Below are positions 52,782-61,366 of a DNA stretch of 64,000 nt, in pieces. How positions within the stretch are numbered: position 1 is the first letter of the stretch; each line of letters opens with the position of its first letter. The stretch comes from Candidatus Gastranaerophilales bacterium. GTDB taxonomy: Bacteria > Cyanobacteriota > Vampirovibrionia > Gastranaerophilales > Gastranaerophilaceae. A program made the translations under genes and the position numbers. Where the stretch lies: contig CALUPV010000005.1 in the NCBI GenBank assembly GCA_944322745.1, forward strand, positions 62,001 through 126,000. The letters run 5' to 3'. Below the pieces are notes generated by a model. The model did not search any database. It had not been told where the DNA came from and saw only the letters and a list, made by a program, of their open reading frames with translations.

Positions 52782-55460
52782 ATGAACGTAGGTGTATTTT
52801 CTGAATTTAGAACAAATCCGGTATATAGTTCAACTGTTGCAGCTTCAACAACTTCAAATAAAACAAGCATACAAGCTGAAAAAAAGAAAAAAGTTATTGA
52901 AACGGCAAAGACTGTTGCACCTATAGCAATATCAATTGCGGCTATTCCTGTAACAGCTTTAATTGCAACAAAAATCACTACAAGTAAAGTTGCGGGCTTA
53001 AATAATAATTTAGTTAATGATCTAAAAGGTCAGATTAAAAATTTAAGTGATGATATTGCAAAAATGCAAGCTTTAGCGGAGCAAAGAGCTGTATTATCTA
53101 CTCAAAATGTACAAAGTGTCGTAAATAGTACAAAGAAAGAAAATGCTAAAATTTGGTCAGTGTTACTGGCACTGGCAGGACTTGGCACAGCATATAAAGC
53201 CGGAGACCTTTCTGATGATTTAAAACAAGAATTACCAAACAAAGTATCTGCAAAAGTTAGTGATATAGATTCTAAATCATCCAGAGCACTTTCTTCTGCA
53301 GAGCAAGCAATAGCATTAAACGGAAATAGTTTAAGTAAAAAATATGTAGCAGACATAAATGGAATACAATTATTAAAAAATTCAAATTCATTGAATAAAA
53401 ATGAGCAAAAATATTCACAAGCAGTTAAACAAATTCAAAATGCTGCTTCAACATATTTATATGAAACACCAAGTACGAAACCAATTACAAAAGAAAATCC
53501 TACATTATGGTCTGTTACTTCAGAATTTGCGCCAATCAAAGAAGGAGGACTTGGTTCCGTTCCCGTTGAAATCCAGAATAATGTTACAAAACTTGGTATA
53601 AATATACCAACATTTATTCCAATGTACCAACAGAAGGGCATTGCTGCTTTTAGACAAGATGGAGATGATTACATTTATTCATACAAAGGAAAAGAATTCA
53701 AACTTAAAAAAGCTGCATCTTTTAAAGTTGACGTTTATCAAGGCGGAAAATCCAAAACTGAAGATGTTGAGATATTTGTTAGTACAACAAAAGATCGTGA
53801 TGGTAGAGAAAAACAATTAATTTTCATAAAAAATGATAACTATTTTAATGGCACTATATATCAAACAAGCGAGAAGACTGAAGAACCTGAGAAGTTTGCA
53901 TTTTTCTCGAAAGCTGTTTATGAACTGGCAAAAGCGAAAGCAGATATAAATAGCATAAAAGATTTAAGAATATTTGATAAAGAAACATTTAACTCAATAA
54001 AAGCACCGGATGGCCTAATTTTAAATGATTGGCAAAGTTCTCCAATTGCTGCTTTAGCAAGATATAAAGCGCCTATGGAAAATGCTTACGGTGAGCTATC
54101 AGACGAAGCTTCAAAAACATTATCTGAAATGAATATCATAACTATTGGTCACAATACTATGTATCAAGGATCAACACAAAATAACAATAATAATTCTCAA
54201 AGAAAAGATTCAACAACAAACATTCTTAATACTCTATTTGACTCTTACACTTATGATATAGTTTTAAATGCAAGAACAAATGCTTCAAATATAAATCCAA
54301 ATGATCACGGATTAAAGAATTTAGATAATGTATTAATAATGAATATACAAGATCCGTATGCAAACCATACAAATCTTTTGAATATGGGTATTTGCTTAAG
54401 TAATTATTTTCATCCTGTTTCACAAAACTATGCAAAAGAGATAATATCAGATAATCATCCGGAATTAGCCTGTGAATTAAGATGGGCACTAAACCAGAAA
54501 GCAAAATCAGGATCCTTAGTTGGAATTATTAATGGTAATGATTTTGATAATTTGTCCATAGAATCAAAAAAAGCACAAATTCAACAACAGACCGGTATCA
54601 TGCCACAAACATATAACAAAGCAACAGATATTTCTAAAATAATGTCAGCAAGATTAGCAAACAAAATAAATTTTTATAATGACTATATGCTTCCATTTTC
54701 ACACAAAAATGATAAGTCAAATTCTGATGAAAATGTTGAAAGAGTCAGAAGATTTTCAAGTAAATTAGAATTTGTTGAAGGAGAAAGAAAAACCGAATTA
54801 CCAATATTATCAGTTGATGAGTTAGCGCAAACACCGATTATAACATCTGTAGGACGTTTAGTCTCACAAAAAGGAATAGGAATAATGTCAGATGCAATAA
54901 AATTGCTAATGGAAAACTGGGAAAAAGATTTTCCCGGAAAGAATAAACCAATATTCTATATTGCAGGACAAGACGGTGAAAATGGGACACAAAGAAAGTA
55001 TATTGAAGATTTAAAGAATAAAAAGCTATCTCAAGAAGATTCTAATAGAATTGTTTTTGCACATGGTTTTGCACCAATGAGCGCACTAACTGCAAGTTCT
55101 GACTTTTTCTTGCTTCCAAGTATTTTTGAACCTTGCGGCTTAACACAAGGTGAATCATTTGCGCTTGGAACACCGGTAATAGGAAGCGCAGTAGGCGGAA
55201 TTGTTGATACAGTAAACAGAAACGGCAAAACAAACGGAATTCTTACTGATAAAACAAAACCATTGACTGCTGAAGGTTTTTACAAAGCACTGAAGAATGG
55301 ATTGAAAATATATTTTGATAATCCAGAGCAATATCAGAAAATGGTAAAAGATGCAATTTCAGAAGACTTTAGTTGGATTCAAAAGAATAAGCAAGGTCCA
55401 ATATTTGAATACCTTGATAAAATTGGTATAAATGTATCAAGTTTGCCTGAAGTTGCTTAG
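52782..55460 (+). CDS. Glycogen/starch synthase (GT5) with hydrophobic N-terminal extension
   Basis: 892 aa from the ATG at 52782 (MNVGVFSEFRTN), preceded by a GGGGG ribosome site; an in-frame ATG at 52743 is upstream of it. Catalytic GT5 domains occupy about residues 245-890: SEFAPIKEGGLGSVP near 248 (the KxGGLG ADP-glucose site), ITSVGRLVSQKGIGI in the C-terminal half, and SIFEPCGLTQGESFALGTPV near 775. Residues 1-240 are an extra region with two hydrophobic helices (about 44-64 and 124-138) separated by a coiled-coil-like stretch; typical GlgA is about 480 aa. This suggests membrane association. It elongates alpha-1,4-glucan from ADP- or UDP-glucose by family. Confidence 0.87.
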   Translation: MNVGVFSEFRTNPVYSSTVAASTTSNKTSIQAEKKKKVIETAKTVAPIAISIAAIPVTALIATKITTSKVAGLNNNLVNDLKGQIKNLSDDIAKMQALAEQRAVLSTQNVQSVVNSTKKENAKIWSVLLALAGLGTAYKAGDLSDDLKQELPNKVSAKVSDIDSKSSRALSSAEQAIALNGNSLSKKYVADINGIQLLKNSNSLNKNEQKYSQAVKQIQNAASTYLYETPSTKPITKENPTLWSVTSEFAPIKEGGLGSVPVEIQNNVTKLGINIPTFIPMYQQKGIAAFRQDGDDYIYSYKGKEFKLKKAASFKVDVYQGGKSKTEDVEIFVSTTKDRDGREKQLIFIKNDNYFNGTIYQTSEKTEEPEKFAFFSKAVYELAKAKADINSIKDLRIFDKETFNSIKAPDGLILNDWQSSPIAALARYKAPMENAYGELSDEASKTLSEMNIITIGHNTMYQGSTQNNNNNSQRKDSTTNILNTLFDSYTYDIVLNARTNASNINPNDHGLKNLDNVLIMNIQDPYANHTNLLNMGICLSNYFHPVSQNYAKEIISDNHPELACELRWALNQKAKSGSLVGIINGNDFDNLSIESKKAQIQQQTGIMPQTYNKATDISKIMSARLANKINFYNDYMLPFSHKNDKSNSDENVERVRRFSSKLEFVEGERKTELPILSVDELAQTPIITSVGRLVSQKGIGIMSDAIKLLMENWEKDFPGKNKPIFYIAGQDGENGTQRKYIEDLKNKKLSQEDSNRIVFAHGFAPMSALTASSDFFLLPSIFEPCGLTQGESFALGTPVIGSAVGGIVDTVNRNGKTNGILTDKTKPLTAEGFYKALKNGLKIYFDNPEQYQKMVKDAISEDFSWIQKNKQGPIFEYLDKIGINVSSLPEVA

Positions 55461-55498
55461 AACTTGCATCATAAAAAGTTATCATTTATCATAAAAAA

Positions 55499-57652
55499 AT
55501 GAATGATAATTATAATAAACTTGTAGATATAGCGTACAAATTACATATTTCCGGGAACTTACATGATGCTTTGTCAGTTTATAAAAAGTTATTAACGCTT
55601 AATCAGGATGATTTAAATGTTCAAAATTTGTATGCACAATTAAATGTTTCACTTAAAAATTATGATTTATCCTTAGAAATCTTTAAGAAAATATATAATA
55701 AAACAAAAATAGAAGAAATAAAAATAAATATTGCACAGATATATATGTATAAAAAAAACTATAGATCTGCTATTGATATATTAAAAAATTCAGGTTTAAA
55801 AGACCAAAACACAAAAAATATTCTTGCTCTTTCATATATGGGCGAAAAAGATTATGAAACAGCAATTTATTATTTTAAAGAATTGACAAAAATATTCTCT
55901 GATAATTCTCAATTATATTACAATATATCATTATGTTATAAATACTTAAATAATATACAAGAATCACTAAAATACGCATTAAAAGCTTTTGAAATTAATC
56001 ATAACGATAAAGATATACTTTTACATATTGCATATTTATATGATGAATTAAAAGATTATAATAATGCAATAATATTCCTGAAAAAAGTTGCTGCGAATAA
56101 TCAAGATGAATCAATTTTATATCAACTTGGTATTTTATATAAAAAAAGCGGGGATTATAAGAAAGCAATTGAATCTTTTGATAAGGTCATACTGATAAAT
56201 CCAAATAACAAGAATGCAATGCTTAACATTGCAGCTTCATATAAATCGATTGATAAAGAGAATGCAATATTAATATATAAAGATATACAAAAAATTTTCC
56301 CTAATGATTTATCAATTCCATTTTATATATATTTGATTTATCATGAAATGTTTGATTATAAAAATGCGCTTAATATTGCTCTTGAGTTAATTAATAGAAA
56401 TTCTAACGAATATCTATATTATATAATGGCAGGTGACTGTTATCTAGAGTTAATGGAGTATACTAGTGCAATAGATTCTTATAAAGAAGCATTGAAAATT
56501 TCTCCTGATAATAAATCTGTTAAAGAAAGTCTTGCAAATGCATATTGTTCTAATGGGAACCTTGATATTTCTGAGGAAATTTTAAAATCTATAAATTGTT
56601 TTAATGATACATATACTGTCATAAAATTAAAACAAAAAGAGCTAGAAAGTGTTACAGACGAATATTTTAAATTTTATAACCGTATTTATGATATTAATTA
56701 TGTAAAACATAAAGCAAGAAAATTTTTTAATAAACTTAATATCTCGGAAAAATTTAGTATATCAGAAGAAGAGTTCTTATCATATGGTAAGGATAGTGAC
56801 AATAATTTAAATATTCTTCAGATATTTTCAAAGAAAAATATAAATATTAACGACAAAACTGAAAATAAAAATATTCTGATATACTGCGCCCACGGAATTG
56901 GTGATTTCCTAATGTTTTGCAGGTATATAAATATTATAAAAGAAAAATCTAATAATGTATTACTATATATCCCAAAAACCTTGGAAAGACTAGTAAAATA
57001 TAATTTCTCTAATCTTAAATTTTATATTAAAGGGGAAAATATTGATGAATACTTATACGATTATTCAATGTCTGAAATGCATACAATATGTTATTCAGGT
57101 ACAAATTTAAATAATATTCCGTTATCAAAAGGGTATCTTACTGTTTCAGCAAAATCAGTTAAAGAAAAAGCAAAATTAAAAGTATTTAATACAAATAAAA
57201 AAAAGATTGGGCTTTTTTGGCAAGGAAATCCGACAGTATTTTTTAACCGTAGCCTAAAATTAAAAGAGCTTCTTCCGTTATTTGATATTTCAGATATACA
57301 AATATATTCATTTCAAACATCTAAAATTGATGATGAGTCAGAAAAATTAAAAAATACTTTACCTTTAATTGATTTATATGAATATATTAAAGATTATAAT
57401 GACACTGCAGCTTTACTAAAAAATATTGATATTTTAATAACAATTGACACATCTATAGCACACTTAGCAGGTTCTTTAGGAGTAAAAACATTTTTACTTC
57501 TTCCATACGATAGTGAATGGAGATGGTTTACAGATGAAGAAAAAACTCCATGGTATGATAGTATTAAAATATTCAAACAAAAAAATCCAAAGCAATGGAA
57601 TGAAGTAATAAAAAGAGTTAAAAATGAAATTCAACTATCAGGAAAAGACTGA
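55499..57652 (+). CDS. TPR protein fused to a GT9-like glycosyltransferase domain, first copy
   Basis: 717 aa. About ten TPR units fill residues 5-385. A linker (about 390-445) leads to a C-terminal domain: ILIYCAHGIGDFLMFCRY near 459, KKIGLFWQGNPTVFFNRS near 565, DTAALLKNIDILITIDTSIAHLAGSLG near 637-663, and LPYDSEWRWF near 670. This matches the tetratricopeptide-containing glycosyltransferase family (heptosyltransferase-like fold) common in alphaproteobacteria. Its last 29 bases overlap the next gene. Acceptor protein or glycan unknown. Confidence 0.85.
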   Translation: MNDNYNKLVDIAYKLHISGNLHDALSVYKKLLTLNQDDLNVQNLYAQLNVSLKNYDLSLEIFKKIYNKTKIEEIKINIAQIYMYKKNYRSAIDILKNSGLKDQNTKNILALSYMGEKDYETAIYYFKELTKIFSDNSQLYYNISLCYKYLNNIQESLKYALKAFEINHNDKDILLHIAYLYDELKDYNNAIIFLKKVAANNQDESILYQLGILYKKSGDYKKAIESFDKVILINPNNKNAMLNIAASYKSIDKENAILIYKDIQKIFPNDLSIPFYIYLIYHEMFDYKNALNIALELINRNSNEYLYYIMAGDCYLELMEYTSAIDSYKEALKISPDNKSVKESLANAYCSNGNLDISEEILKSINCFNDTYTVIKLKQKELESVTDEYFKFYNRIYDINYVKHKARKFFNKLNISEKFSISEEEFLSYGKDSDNNLNILQIFSKKNININDKTENKNILIYCAHGIGDFLMFCRYINIIKEKSNNVLLYIPKTLERLVKYNFSNLKFYIKGENIDEYLYDYSMSEMHTICYSGTNLNNIPLSKGYLTVSAKSVKEKAKLKVFNTNKKKIGLFWQGNPTVFFNRSLKLKELLPLFDISDIQIYSFQTSKIDDESEKLKNTLPLIDLYEYIKDYNDTAALLKNIDILITIDTSIAHLAGSLGVKTFLLLPYDSEWRWFTDEEKTPWYDSIKIFKQKNPKQWNEVIKRVKNEIQLSGKD

Positions 57653-59642
57653 CGAAGCATATAAATATCATCAGCAAGATAAATTTGAAGAAGCCGAAAG
57701 AATATATAAAGAGCTATTACGGATAAAACCGGATGATGTAAATATTTTAAACCTTATAGGTTTGCTGTATTTATCAAAGCAAAATTCACAAGAGGCAATA
57801 AATTACTTATCCAGAGCATTTATACTAAAAAAATCGTCATATATTGCTTCTAACTTAGCAAAAGCTTATTATTTTAACTCAGAACCTGAGAAGGCAATAA
57901 AAATGTACGAACAAGCTTTATTATACGGAGAGAATGATGATATTTACTACTCTAAAGCATTGGCATACAAAAAAATCAATGATTATGAAAATGTTATATT
58001 AAATTATAAAAAAGCGATAGAACTCAATGCTCAAAACTATTCTGCGTTATATAATTTATCTCTTGCGTATAAAGATCAAAATAAAATCCAAGAGGCGATT
58101 TTATATGCAAACAAATGTTTAGAAATTAAAAATAATGACGAAGATATTTTTGCTTTACTATCTGGGTATTATGAAGATATAAAAGATTATGATTCTGCAA
58201 TTATTTGCTTAAAAAGAGCAATTTTGCTTAATAATAAAAAATATATTTATTTTTATAACCTCGGTGTACTTTTATCAAGAATAGGTAAATATCAAGAAGC
58301 AGAGGCTGCATATATTGAGTCAATTCAACTAAATGACAGACATATAGAATCATATATAAATATTGCATCACTATACAAAGATAAAGACAATGCAAAATCA
58401 TTGGAATATTTACTAAAAGGCTATAATATAAATCAAAATGACGAGAATTTGCTATTAAGTCTTGCCCAAACTTACAGATTACTTTATAAAAACAGCGAAA
58501 GTATTGATGTATTAAATAAAATAATTAATTTAAATAAAAATTCTGCTGAGGCATATTCACAATTAGCTATAAATTATATGGATTTGTGCGAATATGATAA
58601 AGCGCTTGAAAATTATAACAATGCAATACTAATAAATAATAAAAACTTAAATTATTTGCACGGAAAAGCCGTTGCACTCAAATATTTAAATAATGTAATA
58701 AAATCAAAAGAAATTTTAGAAAAAATTAATGAAGAACCAAATTGTTCCATACAAAGTAAAATAACACTCGGGATGATTTATTTATCAGAGAAACAATTTG
58801 AGAAAGGTATGAAATTATATACTTTAAGAAGCAAGGAAAGCAAATTTAATGAAATATTTCACGATAAAATCTGGTCAAAAGAAGCTAATTTGTTTGACAA
58901 GGACATTCTAGTTTATTCTGACTGCGGATTAGGCGATACAATTATGTATTCAAGATTTCTTCCAATTTTAAAACAAAAAGTTAGAAATTTAACACTACAG
59001 ACAGATAAGGAATTAATATCTCTGATAAAAGAATCGATGCCTAGCATAGAGATAATTAAAAAAGGAGAACAAATACCCAATTATGACATTGTGATTTCAT
59101 TGATGGATACACAATATGCCTTAAATCTCGATTTTACACAAATATCAAATAAAGAACCTTATTTAAAAGCAAATCAAGAACTGATAAATGAGTATAGAAA
59201 AATAAATATATTTAAAACTAAAAATAAAAAAATTGGTTTGTGTTGGCAAGGAAATAAAAAAATATTTAAAAACAGAGCCATTGATTTTAAAGATATAGAA
59301 AACCTTTTAACAAAAGAAAACTGCTCTTTCTATTCTTTTCAAATGGAAGATTCTCAAATTGAAACAGAGAAAATACATAAATTAAAAAACTATATTAAAG
59401 ACTTTTCTGATACGGCAGCATTATTAAAAAATATGGATTTAATGATAACAATTGATTCCTCTGTTGCACATTTAGCAGGAGCTTTAGGCATAAAAACATT
59501 CTTGCTTTTACCCAAAACGGCAGAATGGCGTTGGTTTTATGATGAAGATAAAACAATTTGGTATAATAGTGTAAAAATATTCAGACAAAAGGAAACAAAT
59601 AACTGGGAAGAAGTTATTAAAAGAGTTTATAGAGAAATATGA
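57624..59642 (+). CDS. TPR protein fused to a GT9-like glycosyltransferase domain, second copy
   Basis: 672 aa, with the same layout as its upstream neighbour: ten or so TPR units (residues 5-375), then a GT9-like domain with ILVYSDCGLGDTIMYSRF near 427, KKIGLCWQGNKKIFKNRA near 530, TAALLKNMDLMITIDSSVAHLAGALG near 601, and LPKTAEWRWFYDE near 634. Paralogous to the first copy but substantially diverged. It overlaps the first copy by 29 bases and the methyltransferase gene by 4, so all three are likely translated together. Confidence 0.85.
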   Translation: MKFNYQEKTDEAYKYHQQDKFEEAERIYKELLRIKPDDVNILNLIGLLYLSKQNSQEAINYLSRAFILKKSSYIASNLAKAYYFNSEPEKAIKMYEQALLYGENDDIYYSKALAYKKINDYENVILNYKKAIELNAQNYSALYNLSLAYKDQNKIQEAILYANKCLEIKNNDEDIFALLSGYYEDIKDYDSAIICLKRAILLNNKKYIYFYNLGVLLSRIGKYQEAEAAYIESIQLNDRHIESYINIASLYKDKDNAKSLEYLLKGYNINQNDENLLLSLAQTYRLLYKNSESIDVLNKIINLNKNSAEAYSQLAINYMDLCEYDKALENYNNAILINNKNLNYLHGKAVALKYLNNVIKSKEILEKINEEPNCSIQSKITLGMIYLSEKQFEKGMKLYTLRSKESKFNEIFHDKIWSKEANLFDKDILVYSDCGLGDTIMYSRFLPILKQKVRNLTLQTDKELISLIKESMPSIEIIKKGEQIPNYDIVISLMDTQYALNLDFTQISNKEPYLKANQELINEYRKINIFKTKNKKIGLCWQGNKKIFKNRAIDFKDIENLLTKENCSFYSFQMEDSQIETEKIHKLKNYIKDFSDTAALLKNMDLMITIDSSVAHLAGALGIKTFLLLPKTAEWRWFYDEDKTIWYNSVKIFRQKETNNWEEVIKRVYREI

Positions 59643-61000
59643 TTAAAGGTGAAGAATATATTGTAGAAATTGAGAAAATGCTAAATCAAGGTATAGCTCT
59701 TGCTAGACTAAATAATATTCCAGTATTTGTATCAGGTGCTTGTCCTAAAGATAAATTACAAATAAAAATTACACATATAAATAAAAATTATTTAACGGCA
59801 GAAATAGTTAAGATACTCGAACCATCACAATATAGAATTAAGCCTGATTGTGTCTTTCATAAAATATGCGGAAGCTGTGATTGGCTACATATTTCTTATG
59901 AAGAACAACTTAATCAAAAAAGAATTATAGTTGATGAAACATTAAAAAAAATCGCAGGAAATAATACTCAAGTTCAAAATGTAATACCATCTCCAAAAAC
60001 AAAAGAATATAGATGTAAAATCCAATTGCCTGTATCGCAAACAAAAGTTTCAGGCAGAATTTTAAGCGGATATTATAAAAAAAATACACACGACCTTATA
60101 AACATTAAATATTGCCCAATGCAGCCTCAAATCATAAATGAAATCAATGAATATATAAAAATTGAAGCACAAAAATTAGGAATTAGCGGTTATTCTGAAA
60201 AATCTCAAAAAGGACTTTTAAGGCATATTGTATATAGAATTTCATCTGATTTAAATCAAATTCTAATAATATTTGTTATAAATTCTAATAATATTGATAA
60301 AAAACTAACAATATTATCGAAATCTATAATTGAGAAGTTTCCTATTATATGTGGCATTTGTGCTAACTTAAATAAGCAAAAAACTAATGTAATAATGAGT
60401 AATAATACACAAAATATTATAGGAACCGATTATTATATAGAAAAACTATCAGAAGCTAATTATAAAATCAGCGCAAACAGTTTCTTTCAAATAAATCCAT
60501 TGTGTGCCGAACTTATATTTAATAAGGTAAAAGAATTAATACTTTCTAAAATTCCTAATCCTACAATATTAGATGCATATTCCGGTGTCTCAAGTTTTGG
60601 TATATGGTTATCGTCAATTGCATCAAAAGTAGTTTGTATAGAAGAAGTTAAATCTGCATCAGAAGATGCAAGAGCAAATGTAAAATTAAATAAGATTAAA
60701 AATATTGAAATTATTAATGGTGATGCTGAAGTTGAATTTGATAAACTAATAAAAAAAGGTATTAAGTTTGATATTTCGATAACAGACCCACCTCGAAAAG
60801 GTTGTAGTTTAAATTCATTAAATAATTTGATTAAAATTACAGAGAAATTTATTATTTATGTCAGCTGTAATGTTTCAACTTTAGCAAGAGATATGAAAAT
60901 ACTTAACGAAAACGGATTTAAAACAATTTATATACACCCAGCGGATATGTTTCCAAATACATATCACGTTGAAACAATTGTAATGTTTGAAAGAATATAA
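59639..61000 (+). CDS. RNA (uracil-5-)-methyltransferase, RlmD/TrmA family
   Basis: 453 aa. An N-terminal TRAM-like beta domain (residues 1-65) is followed by the 4Fe-4S cluster motif C-x5-C-x2-C (CVFHKICGSC, near 76-85) with a fourth Cys in KYCPMQ near 159. The C-terminal Rossmann methyltransferase has LDAYSGVSSFGIWL near 310, the DPPRKGC motif near 385 and the catalytic YVSCNVSTLARD near 409. Methylates uracil C5 in 23S rRNA (RlmD/RlmCD type) or tRNA; the exact site cannot be read from sequence. A terminator follows directly. Confidence 0.9.
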   Translation: MIKGEEYIVEIEKMLNQGIALARLNNIPVFVSGACPKDKLQIKITHINKNYLTAEIVKILEPSQYRIKPDCVFHKICGSCDWLHISYEEQLNQKRIIVDETLKKIAGNNTQVQNVIPSPKTKEYRCKIQLPVSQTKVSGRILSGYYKKNTHDLINIKYCPMQPQIINEINEYIKIEAQKLGISGYSEKSQKGLLRHIVYRISSDLNQILIIFVINSNNIDKKLTILSKSIIEKFPIICGICANLNKQKTNVIMSNNTQNIIGTDYYIEKLSEANYKISANSFFQINPLCAELIFNKVKELILSKIPNPTILDAYSGVSSFGIWLSSIASKVVCIEEVKSASEDARANVKLNKIKNIEIINGDAEVEFDKLIKKGIKFDISITDPPRKGCSLNSLNNLIKITEKFIIYVSCNVSTLARDMKILNENGFKTIYIHPADMFPNTYHVETIVMFERI

Positions 61001-61028
61001 AAAGAAGCCTTTTATATGGCTTCTTTTT
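60999..61028 (+). terminator. Intrinsic terminator after the RNA methyltransferase gene
   Basis: GAAGCC (61004-61009) pairs with GGCTTC (61018-61023), extended by an A-run on the left and a T-run (61024-61028) on the right. It also lies before the end of the convergent ribbon-helix-helix gene and may serve both. Confidence 0.8.
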
Positions 61029-61059
61029 CCCCCATTCCCAATCTAAAGCTGTAGTCGTA

Positions 61060-61248
61060 TTAGTCAAGCAATGATTCCAAAATACTTGCATTTCTCATTG
61101 CTATAGCATTTTCTTTCACTCTTTGTTTATGAATATATGTTCTTAATGCTTCACGTATTAATTCACTTCTTGTTCTATTTTCTCCTTCAGCAACTTCATC
61201 AATCTTGCTTAAAAATTCTTCGGGCATTGAAATTAAAACTCTAGCCAT
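61060..61248 (-). CDS. Ribbon-helix-helix (CopG/MetJ-type) DNA-binding protein
   Basis: 62 aa from the ATG at 61246-61248 (MARVLISMPEEFLS); AGAGG lies about seven bases upstream, and a longer in-frame start at 61314 adds 22 residues of non-family sequence. RVLISMPEEFLSKID is the beta strand and first helix, and NRTRSELIREALRTYI near residue 25 the second helix with the conserved Arg-Ser. Such proteins are antitoxins or repressors. No toxin gene is adjacent, so it looks like an orphan regulator. Confidence 0.83.
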   Translation of the reverse strand: MARVLISMPEEFLSKIDEVAEGENRTRSELIREALRTYIHKQRVKENAIAMRNASILESLLD

Positions 61249-61366
61249 TATATAACCTCTTTCAAAAATATTTCTCTTACTTATATAAAAACAATGAATG
61301 TTTAAAAAGTGCATAATAAATATATATTTTTTATTTGCTTTGTAACAAATGTTAACAATAAATAAG

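Noticed and set aside
61060-61248. Toxin-antitoxin module
   Set aside because: The ribbon-helix-helix gene has no toxin-sized neighbour; pcrA is upstream and a convergent methyltransferase downstream.
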